64,000 nucleotides of DNA, from NCBI RefSeq assembly GCF_004210375.1, contig NC_134833.1, positions 144,514,127 to 144,578,126 on the forward strand, in the 5' to 3' direction. Positions 35,155-45,526 of this stretch are shown piece by piece. How positions within the stretch are numbered: position 1 is the first letter of the stretch; every line of letters begins with the position of its first letter. A program made the translations under genes and the position numbers. This DNA is from Tachypleus tridentatus (taxonomy: Eukaryota; Arthropoda; Merostomata; Xiphosura; Limulidae). The notes below the pieces were generated by a model that was given only the letters and a program-made list of their open reading frames with translations, had not been told where the DNA came from and made no database searches.

Positions 35155-35390
35155 AAAACCATAGAGAATATCATACTATATTTTGAATGTAAATAAAACC
35201 ATAGAGAATATCATACTACATCTTCAATGTAAATAAAACCATAGAGAATATCATACTACATCTTCAATATAAATAAAACCACAGAGAATATCATACTACA
35301 TCTTCAATGTAAATAAAACCATAGAGAATGTCATACTACATCTTCAATGTAAATAGAACCATAGAGAATATCATACTACATCTTTAATGA
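35155..35390 (+). repeat. 40 bp minisatellite, about 6 units
   Basis: Same unit as 12159-12393 and more regular here. The last unit ends ACATCTTTAATG. A TTATTG microsatellite at 35413-35450 follows. Confidence 0.92.
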
Positions 35391-36396
35391 ATTTGTCTAA
35401 AGTCTTACTGTATTCTTATTGTTATTATTGTTATTGTTTTATTATTGTTAGAAATGTGTTAGAACTTGCTGGATATTGTTAAATTTCGCACTTTTAACAA
35501 TTAACAATATAAATGTGTTGCATTTCATTGTTCTATTCATTCATTGTGTAAATTGTTTTAGATTGGGCTCGATATGTCTTTCCTGGAAGCTATTGCCACA
35601 TATGCTGTTGGTATTTCTTAAATAACTATTTTTCAAGTGGTCTGTTGTACTTTCTAAATTGGCTTTATGAAAGTGAGAGTTAAACTCCAGGCAGATTCCA
35701 GTTGTCAACTGACTTACTAAAAACTCTGCAGAGAGGTTTTATAACTGATATTTGACCTTATTTGAAACAGAGAAAAAACCTCGTGTAATTCTGGTTTTAA
35801 TACCTTCATATTTTTATAAATCAATAATGGATAAATGTGTACAAGAGTAATATCATACGTGACATGCTAAAAATGAAAATCAAATCTAATATTACATTTT
35901 CTTTGAAACGAACATGAAATTAAATATCAGACCTAAACAAGCATTGAACTATTTCATAAACGTTTTACACTTCAATACTTGCAATCGTATCTGTATTATT
36001 ACTTAACGATGAATATAAAATGTCATATCTCTCGTTGACATTGAGGTTGTTAAATGTGTGTAGGAATCAAGAAATCTCTTTATAAATATTGATTCAGAAT
36101 ATGATTTGACATGATCTCATCAATATTCCTAAACTTAAAGACCGCAATCAATGGTGTATAAGTAATATTACTGATAAAAAGTATTATAATATTTCTTATT
36201 AATTATTAATTTATTAGAGGTTTTTACCGATGTAGTAGGGAAGTACATTATTTTTTTCTACATAACTATTTCACGGGATAATTTTTCTCAAGATTTAATG
36301 TAACGTTTGGTTCAGATTTCATTAATATACTTATTTTGACTTTCCTTTATTGTTCGTTAAAGGTAATAGTCGATTGGAATAAAGTTAGAGAAAAAA

Positions 36397-36417
36397 AGAT
36401 GAGTATTACTCATCTTT
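36397..36417. repeat. 21-base perfect palindrome at a duplication junction
   Basis: AAGATGAGTA, then T, then TACTCATCTT. The left arm is where SD1 copy 2 stops matching 13452, and the right arm is where inverted sequence matching 16650 and 56190 begins. Confidence 0.9.
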
Positions 36418-36429
36418 AAGAATTGATAG

Positions 36430-36900
36430 ATTAAAACAAGTATGAACAAGATAACTGCATATATTCTGAAGCTGTTAAATAAATTTGGGAACTTTAAAGA
36501 CTAATAAGGCTACTCGGCCAGAAAATATTTTTCTGGGTGTTTTAAATAACACCAAGGATTGGATATGTGAGCCATTTGCCTCCGTTTTTGGTAAGCCGTT
36601 GAAAAGTGGAGAAGTATCATCAGAATGGGAATTAGGTAATGTCGCTTCTATCTTCGAGGGAGAAAATAGAAGTTGTGTAAATAATTATAGGACTATTATA
36701 TTAGTTGTTAGTTGTGTGAAAGGCTTTGGAATATCTGATAAAAGAAAAACTTTTTAAAGTCATTTAACAATATTTGGAATATTATCCGATAGTCAACATA
36801 ATATCTCTATGGGAAAATCTTACCTTCACCTTTCTGTCACATTTTGAAAATGTGTCTATATATGTAGATGAGGGTAAGGGTGTATATTTGTTTTTTAATT
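36430..36900 (+). pseudogene. CR1-like LINE reverse transcriptase, best-preserved piece
   Basis: The frame at 36485-36757 contains the RT finger and palm-entry motifs of CR1-type LINEs in order: LKTNKATRPENIFLGVL, ICEPFASVFGKPLKSGEV, WELGNVASIFEGENRS and NNYRTIILVV. After a frameshift at about 36757 a second piece gives ILSDSQH and VDEGKGV-like sequence. The catalytic aspartates are not reached. The ATG at its start is not a natural start. It is the inverted relative of 16150-16640 and 55700-56180. Confidence 0.8.
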
Positions 36901-37039
36901 AGTAGAGTTTGAGAGCTCGTAAAAGGATTGGAGGTAAAAAGGAGAAATTTGGTGATGATGGTGTGTGCGTTGGCTTATGGTTGAAATTTGATGTTTAGAA
37001 AATTGCTTGTAATTTTCGTTAGATAGCTCATTTATAAAT

Positions 37040-37560
37040 AAATATACATGTAGTGTTACGTACATTGACAAAACAAATCTCCATATAAGTACTAGAGTTT
37101 GTGAGCACTTAGGGGTATCTAACAGAACTAATATTCCACTACTTAAACCAAGCCATTTATTCAGTCGTACACTTTCTGAAATTACAGGTCATAATGTTTT
37201 ATTTAACTATTTCTCTAACATAGGCACAGTATCTTCAGAGCTTGAACTGTATATTAAATAAAGTCTCGTCATTAGTAAAAGACCGCCCAACCAGCTCTTT
37301 ATACCAAAGTTTCTAAAAAATTATGATATGTAAATCAGCTGCTGAGTTATATATATATATTATAGATCCACTAACAGTTTTTCTAATGATTAAATGAACT
37401 AATTATTATGTTACCTTATAATTGTAGTAATGATCGCCTTTCTAACACAATTTTCAGATATTCCTGATGATGGAATAAGTTAAAACTAAAAAATAAAATG
37501 TTGAAGGTTTTGTTACCCGTCTTCATCTTCACAACTGTGTTATGTTATTAAAAGAAACAC
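37040..37560 (+). mobile_element. Penelope-like element 3' part: GIY-YIG domain and terminal region
   Basis: The frame from 37040 reads KYTCSVTYIDKTNLHISTRV, CEHLGVSNRTN, LKPSHLFSRTLSEITGH, SSELELYIK, a stop, then SLVISKRPPNQLFIPKFL. This order (YxCxxxYIG-like, R..EHLG, RTLSEITGH, hydrophobic ES/SL helix, P) fits the GIY-YIG endonuclease at the C-terminus of Penelope-like elements. The YIG glycine is D, and one in-frame stop occurs. The terminal region follows, with a hammerhead-like core at 37455. No RT domain is visible upstream, so it is 5'-truncated. Confidence 0.75.
37450..37485 (+). ncRNA. Hammerhead-ribozyme-like motif, degenerate
   Basis: CAGATATTCCTGATGATGGA followed by ATAAGTTAAAAC keeps the CTGATGA core of hammerhead ribozymes but has lost the second half of stem II. 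The related terminus at 55405-55450 (minus strand) has the stem (GGAA with TTCC) but a changed core (CTGATAA). Penelope-like elements are known to carry hammerhead motifs at their ends. Neither copy looks active. Confidence 0.4.
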
Positions 37561-37654
37561 TCAAATTAAGATGTATTTTTTAAAATTTATAATACGTTGG
37601 ATTAGAAGACGGGACAGTCGAGTTCTACCAATAGATCCCTTATTGTCCCTATTT

Positions 37655-38130
37655 ATTATATTTTTTTATTTTATATGAAAGTAAAGTTCCTTTTAACGGC
37701 AACTATTTAAACTTTATATTAAATTGATATTTAATATTTCCCAGACAGGGTTAGAAAGTGTTTGGATACACCTCACTGTTCATCATATATATTCATCACT
37801 TCACTTTTCATCCGACCTGTATCTTCATACACCATCAACTTGACCATAAGTCGCTCAAATAACAAAATTGCAATAGAAGACACAATTTCATCGTTTGTGT
37901 TTCGAATTCCTTTACTCTTCTATTAGAAATAGACGACTCTTGACTGTGGTGTTTTTTAAATTGGTTTTCAGAATCAGTTTAAGTATCAGATATAATATCA
38001 ATATACTTTTACCAACCAGTAGGTAAATTATATGAATATATGTTTTTCTCAAATACAAAATATACACATCGAAGACTCTACACGCAACATAAACATTATT
38101 ATTTTCCATTTTATATTTGTGATTGGTTTG
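37655..38130 (+). repeat. Direct repeat, first copy (second at 38720-39180)
   Basis: Both start TTTATTTTATATGAAA and TAAAGTTCCTTTTAACGGCA and run into the relic-exon flank (TTTTTAAATTGGTTTTC). The spacing is about 1065 bases. The first copy then continues at 38131-38565 in parallel with 39600-40065, missing about 400 bases that hold the relic exon and M40. The first copy also includes the flank opposite the relic exon. Confidence 0.75.
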
Positions 38131-38565
38131 TTTTATAAGTTTATTATTATAGTATAAGCATATCTCTTGGTACACCTGTACATATGTTTTAAACCAAGAT
38201 TTTATATTTTAAATAATAATTTTCGACGAAATAAAGTTAAATATACAAATGGAACTAAAAAGTTTACGTACAAATTAATGATTCTTATAATAGTTTGATT
38301 AGATGAACGTAACTTAAACTACAAGTTCATAAATGTTAAAATGCATTTATCCATTAATAATGTTATCGGACATTATTCTTAAAATATCTACATATATTCG
38401 TCCAGTTCAGGATATTTAACGTAATTCTAAACCAATACACCAAGTTAAAATTGTAAAATCATCTGCATAATTATAAAGTTGAAAAGAACCACGTCAAAAA
38501 TTATTTTAAACGGTTTTCTATTGAATATTGGAAAAATCAACTAGCTATAAAGAAAGATGCAGTGT

Positions 38566-38592
38566 TTCATAACATAACATAACATAACATAA
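38566..38592 (+). repeat. ATAAC pentanucleotide microsatellite
   Basis: About five perfect ATAAC units in GTTTCATAACATAACATAAC. Confidence 0.85.
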
Positions 38593-38719
38593 AAATCTAA
38601 AAATCACAAAACTTTCTTCAGTGATTATGTAAAATTAACACTAGAAATTTTCGTACATCACATGCCTCCATTATATTCATTTTAATTTTCATTTTCATTT
38701 TAATTGTACCTAAATATTA

Positions 38720-39180
38720 TAATTTTTTTTATTTTATATGAAATTAAAGTTCCTTTTAACGGCAACAATTTGAACTTTATATTAAATCGATATTTAACAT
38801 TTCCCCCACAGGGTTCGAAAGGTTTTGGTTAAACCTTGCTGTTCATCAAAAAAATTCATCAATTCACTTTTCATGTGACCTGGATTTTCATATGCTAACT
38901 GTCAACTTGACCATAAGTCGTTGAAATAAAGATAGATGTCTGTTTGACTCGTTTCAAATTCCTTTCCTCTTCTACTATGCATAGACGACTCTTCACTGCG
39001 GTGTTTTTTAAATTGGTTTTCAAAATCAGTTTAAGTGTCAGATATAATATCAATATACTTTTACTAACCAGTAGGTGAACTATATGTATTTTATGTTTTT
39101 CTTAAATACAAAATATACACATCGAAAATTCTATACGCAATATAAAAATAATTGTTTTCCAATGATAGAATTTGAACAAT
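38720..39180 (+). repeat. Direct repeat, second copy
   Basis: Matches 37655-38130 and ends within the relic exon flank. Confidence 0.75.
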
Positions 39181-39290
39181 ATTTAGAGCGTGAAGAGAAA
39201 CTATTACAATATTTAAATGCTCACCGAAGTTTCAGCTTGGAACATTCCACTTGGTACCCGTATGTGAAAACCACTACACCGTAGAACCTA
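39075..39290 (+). pseudogene. Relic exon (EREEK repeat), the only copy with an open frame
   Basis: This copy is open for 69 codons, ending FEQYLEREEKLLQYLNAHRS, FSLEHSTWYPYVKTTTP and stop. Several other copies share the second half in the same frame (for example 54700-54790, minus strand), so the reading frame was once under constraint. I see no membrane segment or known motif. It could be one exon of a neighbour gene that faced the transporter gene, or part of a mobile element. Confidence 0.45.
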
Positions 39291-39399
39291 TGATCATATT
39301 TCATTTTTGCAGTTTTGTTTCTTTACTAGTTTTTGTGTTTTAAATGAGCATACACCTACATCATGATATTTTTGTACTAGGCCCACAACTGGTATTGAA

Positions 39400-39600
39400 A
39401 CCATGTTTTTAGTAGTAAAAGCCTTTTGTTTTTCCAATGTTTCAAAACTGGGTATTATTGAAATTATGTTTATGCTGCTAGTGCATAGTTTGCAAATTGA
39501 GTGTTATTGAAACCATACTTGATCTAAAAAATTAGAACAATGTTGTTGAAAACATGTCTGATCTCTAATCAATTTAAAATTGATTATTATATTATATAAC
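39400..39600 (+). repeat. M40 minisatellite in the inverted block
   Basis: Units carry GTATTATTGAAATTATGTTT, GTGTTATTGAAACCATAC and GTTGTTGAAAACATG phrases; about four units. Confidence 0.55.
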
Positions 39601-40507
39601 ATTTTATATTTATGATTGGTTTGTTTTATACGTTTATTATTATAGTATAAACATATCACTTGGTACCTATTTTAAACCAAGGTTTTATATTTTAATTAAT
39701 AATTAAATTTCAGACCAAGATAAAGTTAAATATACAAATAAAATTAAAAAGGTTACGTAAAAATTAATGATTATTGTAATAGTCTGATTAGATGAACGTA
39801 ACTTACACCACAAGATATACAAAGTTCATAAATGTTAAAATGCATTTATCTGTTAATAATGTTATTGGCCGTAATTACTAAAGTATTTACAGATTCTCGC
39901 CCAGCTCAGGATATTTAACATAGGTCTAAACCAATATACCAAGTTTAAATTTCAAAATGATTTGCATAATTATAAAGTAGATAAGAACCACATTAAAAAT
40001 TATTTTAAACGGTATTCTACTGAATATTGGAACAATCAACTAGCTATAAAGAAAGATGGAGTGTTTCAATACATAAGTAGTTTGATCAACTGTATTTGTC
40101 ACTCAGTTTTCACAAGATTTATCCTTTAAATTAAGTTTTGATGCTTAATATTTCACATATTTTAAAAGATGATTGACTTACCTTGAAAAATGTTATTCTG
40201 GATAAAAAGATAATTTCATAAAATATTTTGAAATGTTTTTAAAAGTACATTAATTTCTTCTACACCACGTGATCTACCAGGTTTAATAGATTATTATCAT
40301 ACAGAGAAACAGGAAACAAAACTCTCTATTCTATTTTTGAAGTCCCAATATTAACGAACTTGATCATATGAAAGTCCTGTGATATCTGAATAAGTTACAA
40401 AATGTTACGATGGTTATTTAATGCGGAAGCTTGTCAAGTGGAGTACAGAGAAAAGTAATAATTTTATATGTTTTGAAATTAAACAACGAACAATGAAAAA
40501 CAAGAAC

Positions 40508-40788
40508 TGTTTTGTTTTGTTTTGATTTAGCGCAAAGCTACTCGAGGGCTATCTGAGCTAGCCGTCCCTAATTTAGCAGTGTAAGACGAGAGGAAGGGAA
40601 GCTAGTCATCACCACACACCGTCAACTTTTGGGGTAGTCTTTGCAAACGAATTGTGAAATTGGACGTCACATAATAATGTCCACACGGCTGAAAAGGCGA
40701 GCATGTTTGGTGCGACGAGGATTCGAATCCGCAAGGCTCGGATTACCTTAAGTCGAGTAACTAAACCACCTGGCCATGCCGGGCCCGA
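40508..40788 (-). mobile_element. SINE type 1, shared insertion
   Basis: Full-length minus-strand SINE between AACAATGAAAAACAAGAACT and GAGAAATGTTATCC, the same position as 13940, 53138 and 56657. It was therefore copied with its block and did not insert independently. Confidence 0.9.
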
Positions 40789-41732
40789 GAAATGTTATCC
40801 GTAAATAATTCGCCAATACATAATCAGGGTTGTCATCATAATTCATAAGTAGAAACAAAATAAATTAGAAATATTATAATACTTTTTATCAGTAATATTA
40901 CATATACACCATTGATTGCGGTCTTTAAGTTTAGGAATATTGATAAGATCATGTCAAACCATATTCTGAATGAATATTTATAAAGAGATTTCTTGATTCC
41001 TACACACATTTAACAACCTCAATGTAAACGAGAGACATGACATTTTATATTCATCGTTAAGTAATAATACAGATACGATTGTAAGTGTTGAAGTGTAGAA
41101 CGTTTATGAACTAATGTTCAATGCTTGATTAGGTCTGATATTTAACTACATGTTCGTACAAATGAAAATGTAATATTAGATTTGATTTTCATTTTTAGCA
41201 TGTCACGTATGATATTACTATTGTACACATTAATCCATTGTTGATTTATAAAAATATTAAGGTATTAAAACTATAATTACTAGAGGTGTTTTCTCTGTTT
41301 TAAATCAGGCCAGATATCAGTTATAAAACCTCCCTTTGGAGTTTTTAGTTAGTCAGTTGACAACGGGAATCTTTCTCGAGAGTAACTTATGTGACTCTCA
41401 CTTTCATAAAGCCAATTTAGAGAGTATAACAGTCCACTTGAAAAATATTTAATTTAGAAATACTAACAGCATATGTGGCAAAAGGTTCCAGGAAAGACAT
41501 ATCGAGCCCAATCTGAAACAATTTCCACAATGAATGAATAGAACAATGAAATACAACCCATTTATATTGTTAATTGATAAAGTACTAAATGTAACAATAT
41601 CCAGCAGTTCTAACATATTTATAACAATCATAAAACGTTAGTCACTGTCTTACCAAATAGATATTTAGGAGTTTATAACACAAAATATAAAAGCAGACTG
41701 AGGAAATACAGTGAGACTTTAGACAAATTCTT

Positions 41733-42046
41733 TGATGATCTAATATGATATTCTCTATGGTTTTATTTACATTGATGATGTAGTATGATATTTCTTATGG
41801 TTTTATTTACATTGAAGATGAAGTATGATATTGTCTATTTTTTATTTACATTGAAGATGTAGTATGATATTGTTATGGTTTTATTTACATTGAAGATGAA
41901 GTATGATATTGTCTATTTTTTATTTACATTGAAGATGTAGTATGATATTGTTATGGTTTTATTTACATTGAAGGTGTTGTATGATATTCTCTATGGTTTT
42001 ACTTACATTGAAGATGTAGTATGATATTCTCTATGGTTTTATGTAA
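41733..42046 (-). repeat. 40 bp minisatellite, about 8 units with a higher-order pair
   Basis: Inverted relative of 12159-12393. Two variant 39-base units (GTCTATTTTTTATTT type and GTTATGGTTTTATTT type) alternate as a 78-base pair repeated twice at about 41821-41975, showing local expansion in this copy only. Confidence 0.9.
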
Positions 42047-42529
42047 ATTCTTCACGTTAAGTTATAAACATTATAATCACTCATTAAAGTGTCTATAAAA
42101 TAAGCTTTATGATGTTCTTCTGTAAACTCTGTACTGATATGTTTGTTGTTGAAATGTTAAAGAAATTACGAAGCTTCATGAGAGTTCTCAAAGATAACAA
42201 ATGTGTTATCACCATATCTTAGAGTAAAGAGGCTGAAAATAGATTTCTATTTACTGTATTTTTACAAACACAACATGAAATTGTCAAGAATGTTCATAAG
42301 CTAGAACCCATGTAGACACCATAGATCTTATGATGTAATTTGACATCATGAAAAAAGTGGGACTCTTTTGTTCCAATGTTCATTAATTTCAGAGAAAGTC
42401 GTTTTAAGATGGCCACATTATTGAAAATCAAAATGGCGCCAAATTTATGGTCTCTTCCTAAAGTATATTTGTAGACATTGATTTAACATCAAAACTGTCT
42501 TAGTGTACATTACTTTAGTTCATCCTCAA

Positions 42530-42632
42530 TGGTACAGTTGTATATCTATCGACTATTCCATCAGTAATCGGGTTTCAATATCGGTTGTGATCAGAACAAA
42601 CTTAACAAGCCATAATGTTTGATTTGTGCTTA
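42530..42632 (+). mobile_element. tRNA-like SINE type 2, diverged
   Basis: Reads CAATGGTACAGTTGTATATC, a GTTTCAATATCGG B box-like part and a TTTGTGCTTAATAAC end. It lies right at the outer edge of the inverted block. Confidence 0.55.
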
Positions 42633-42639
42633 ATAACAA

Positions 42640-43220
42640 AATATAGCGCGTTATTTTAAATGTTTCGCTATTTTATTATTCATTAGAAAATTGAAAATTG
42701 TTTCTCAAAATATTTTCATTGGTGGAAAACTTGCAAACGTGATAGTAAAAACTATATAATGTACAGATTCAAATATTATATGATATTATATTAAAAACTA
42801 CATAATGTACAGTTACAGGTTCAAATATTACAAAAAAGGTGGTAGCTGAACTTCTTATTTATGAATCTTAGGTAAAGAAATCAAAAACAAATCGTTGTGA
42901 CTACCTTATGGTCTAACTTTACCGTTCTGTGTTTCATTAAGGTTTTCTTTCTTCTTTATTAGTAAGTACGTTTTTAGTTTAATTTCTGTTTTATCAATTT
43001 GGTTTTATGTAGTTTCATGGAATTACTAGAGTCACGTGAAGTATATTCTACTATTTTAAAACAATCAGAATCATCATGAACATTGGTATTACTTTCCTTA
43101 TCAGATTTAAAGGTTACAACACTTATTTTCAATTGGCGTATTGACATTGTTATATTTACGATTATATTATGTAAAGATAGTAAGAGTCATATCACTAATT
43201 CGATTTCTTATCTAGCAACT
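42640..43220. other. No recognisable feature except a short duplication
   Basis: AT-rich. Around 42750-42830 an AAAACTATATAATGTACAG to CAAATATTA phrase is present twice in tandem (~70 bp). The plus-strand frame at 43083-43277 runs over a fossil first exon on the other strand and has no support. Confidence 0.4.
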
Positions 43221-43223
43221 AAC

Positions 43224-43290
43224 CTGGTTCACAGCTTAGAGTCACACTGCACAGTAACTTTAAACATAAGTCGATAGGGAATATAACTTC
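43224..43290 (-). pseudogene. Fossil first exon of a transporter locus
   Basis: On the minus strand: TTATGTTTAAAGTTACTGTG to GCTGTGAACCAG, then donor GTTAGTTG. It is diverged but matches the end of the gene A first exon. No coding exon is found within reach. Confidence 0.5.
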
Positions 43291-43955
43291 TGTTCTGCCA
43301 GTTAGATATCTAATTTAAATTTAGAAAATTAACCAAACTGAGATCAGATTAGTTCATATGACTGTAGCAATAGAAACTTATACTAAAGCTTATTAGGAAT
43401 ATTAAACTTGAAGCCAGGAGCTAAAACTTTCTTTTCAATATCACTCATAGCATACTTTGAGTAATAATAAATAATGCTATTAGGTTATTCTATACATTAA
43501 TGTTTATCTGACTCATATAAATTGCTTCAGTTCTGTAGTTTAAGTAAGCCATGGAATTATTTTTGTTGTCACTTCATTTGAACAATACACGTTTTCAACT
43601 TACTAAAATAGATCTCACAAAAATACATAGACATATTTAAGTAAAACGCCCATGGTAAACTTTTGTTTTCACGACTTTCTCACAGCACATGTGTTAGAGG
43701 GTTAAATACAATTTGCATAACTAAAAAAAACAAAAACAAACCAGGTCTGTAAATATCCCAATTGTTTATTTATTGGGTTATAAAAAAACAAAAACAAAAC
43801 CTTCTATTTTAGTTATGATACCTAGTAATATAAAAGATTTGTGCGTACAAAACAGTACAGCGGAATTTCAACGTTCGCAAACAGGTTTCGACACAGATAA
43901 CCTGATGTGTTTAACTTCAGACAAACACAATAAACATTTTTACTGTGGTGATTGT
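43291..43955. other. No recognisable feature
   Basis: AT-rich. The plus-strand frame at 43773-43964 has no family resemblance that I can see. Confidence 0.35.
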
Positions 43956-43959
43956 GCGT

Positions 43960-44990
43960 TTTGAAACATAATTTGTCGTCTCCTGTGTTGTCAGTTTAAC
44001 TTTGTTGAGTATATTTTAAACTTATAAATAACAGAACTATCATATTTTAAAACGACTAAAGGATTCATTTTTACTCTTTCTTAGAAGATGAAAGTTTTCT
44101 GGAGATTACACATTAATGAAAGTATGAGAGGGTTTGTTTTCTAGCAGAGCCCCGAATTTCGGAATTAGTAAGATGTGTTTGATTCTGTGGGATACCACAT
44201 TAAACATGGTAATTGTGATGTTTACGCATTTCAACCATTACTAATATTTTTGACTCTTTATATAATAGAAAAGTGTTATTTGAGTCTATTGGTGTAATAA
44301 TATTTATATCTTTTGTTCCTCAGTTACGAATGTCAGGAAAACCTATAACTTGTTTATTTTGAAGACTAGTTCATTACAGCCTATTTTTGTATAAATGAAA
44401 AACTACATTAAACGAATCGAACTATTAGAACTCTGAGAAACTTGTTTCGGCTAATTCGTGCGTCCTCTTTAGTGCTACGTGATCATCTACATGGAATTCT
44501 ATCCAGAACAAAGATTGTCAGGAAATTGTTTGTTTCTTTTTTTTACTGCCAGAAAACAACATGTGTGTTTCTTTTAACTAATTTCTACACACAGTTTGCG
44601 TTATTTTCTTACTATATTTTATAAACAGAGATTTCCATACAATTAAAGGTATACTAGTTGTGATCCACAGTTATCAATCTAGAGTTATGTTTTTCCATTT
44701 GTTAACATACTCTGATGGCTAGGGTCGAGAGTAAGGAAAGGTATAATTAAAAATTAATTATTAACTTAGTTTACAACTTCTATATTTAGTTTGTTTCACA
44801 TTATGGACAACGATTTTACAGATCCGTATATCTACTGGCGTGTTTTATGAATGGCATTTCTCGTATTTTATTGTTCGTTCAATAATTTCGAAAAGTATAA
44901 AACGGTTAAATTTCTGTGTGATTGACATGATCAGCGTAATATTTGGTAACTTACTTTGATAGCACAGAAATTTCATTATATTAAATTCGT
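43960..44990 (+). pseudogene. Old upstream and intron-like stretch of a transporter locus
   Basis: Diverged match to 17640-17760 (GAGCCCCGAATTTCGGAATT) and then to intron B (AACTTGTTTCGGCTAATTCG, AACATACTCTGATGGCTAGG, GGTAACTTACTTTGATAGCA). The first exon between them is not clear, and no coding exon follows. This is probably an ancient fossil copy. Confidence 0.4.
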
Positions 44991-44997
44991 TAATTTT

Positions 44998-45035
44998 TTA
45001 ACCTAAAGATGACCTAAGGATGTCGAAACGTCGTT
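44998..45035 (+). ncRNA. Possible hammerhead-like terminus of a retroelement
   Basis: CTAAAGATGACCTAAGGATG followed by TCGAAACGTCG resembles a hammerhead core (CTGAnGA, stem GAC/GTC, GAAAC). It is next to a CR1-like fragment on the opposite strand. The core is altered and the call is tentative. Confidence 0.25.
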
Positions 45036-45079
45036 CTGTACTTTATTTTAATTAAAGTTTCAACACCTGTACCAGCCGT

Positions 45080-45290
45080 CTTGACAATACATTCCTCTTG
45101 TTTCACCCATTAAGCCTCTTTTCTATCTAACTAGTTTACTTATCCCTCATAATTACAGAGATAAGTTTGTTTCTTTGTAAGTCTTTTTTATGGCAATTAG
45201 TATAACGCTAACTGAAAATCCAGATACGCCAAATCGACACCCTTTCTCTCATCTACATATACTGTATCATTTTCAAAGCATTTCATAGCA
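45080..45290 (-). pseudogene. CR1-like reverse transcriptase fragment
   Basis: The minus strand gives DTVYVDERKGVDLAYLDFQL, the RT motif A region, then a decayed KRLTKK stretch with stops. Its gaps differ from those of the copies at 700 and 16150, so it is an independent fragment. Confidence 0.6.
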
Positions 45291-45363
45291 TGACACTTTG
45301 ATGCTCAAATGCAAAAAAAAAAAGGTACAGTTTTACCGTGAATAGAAATGAAAATTGTTTTGA

Positions 45364-45526
45364 TGTATTAGTCTGTGCTATCAGTGTGAAATTCAAACCT
45401 AAGTTAGAGCTGAACAAATAGTTATTTGTATTAGTCTGTGCTATCAGTGTGAAATTCAAACCTAAGTTAGAGCTGAACAATCAGTGTAAAATTCAAACCT
45501 AAGTTAGAGATGAAAAATAGTTATTT
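45364..45526. repeat. 63 bp tandem repeat, two copies plus part
   Basis: TGTATTAGTCTGTGCTATCA, GTGTGAAATTC and AAACCTAAGTTAGAGCTGAAC recur at 45364 and 45427, with a partial copy from 45479. It makes the minus-strand frame at 45283-45480 look repetitive. Confidence 0.9.

Larger units (their letters stand above)
22903..36398 (+). repeat. Segmental duplication SD1, copy 2
   Basis: Direct copy of 1-13452, starting TTGAACCAATTATTGTGG and ending in AGAAAAAAAGAT. Beyond 36398 it joins inverted sequence (36399-42520) instead of the fossil locus that follows copy 1. Its content is M40 (22953-23250), relic exon (23340-23580), CR1 piece, flank, gene C, LINE and spacer. Confidence 0.93.
36399..42520 (-). 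repeat. Inverted copy of 11700-16650
   Basis: Read backwards it matches 16650 down to 11700 (and 56190 down to 50950): CR1 piece, Penelope piece, relic exon, minisatellite M40, intron-like stretch, SINE, spacer, 40 bp minisatellite. About 37560-38975 is additional, and about 600 bases corresponding to 13255-13850 are missing near 40850. With 34690-36398 it forms a large palindrome. Confidence 0.85.

Noticed and set aside
43773-43964. 63-codon frame
   Set aside because: No recognisable motif, no paralog and no gene-like context.
45283-45480. Repetitive 65-codon frame
   Set aside because: Open only because a 63 bp tandem repeat is a multiple of three; no other support.
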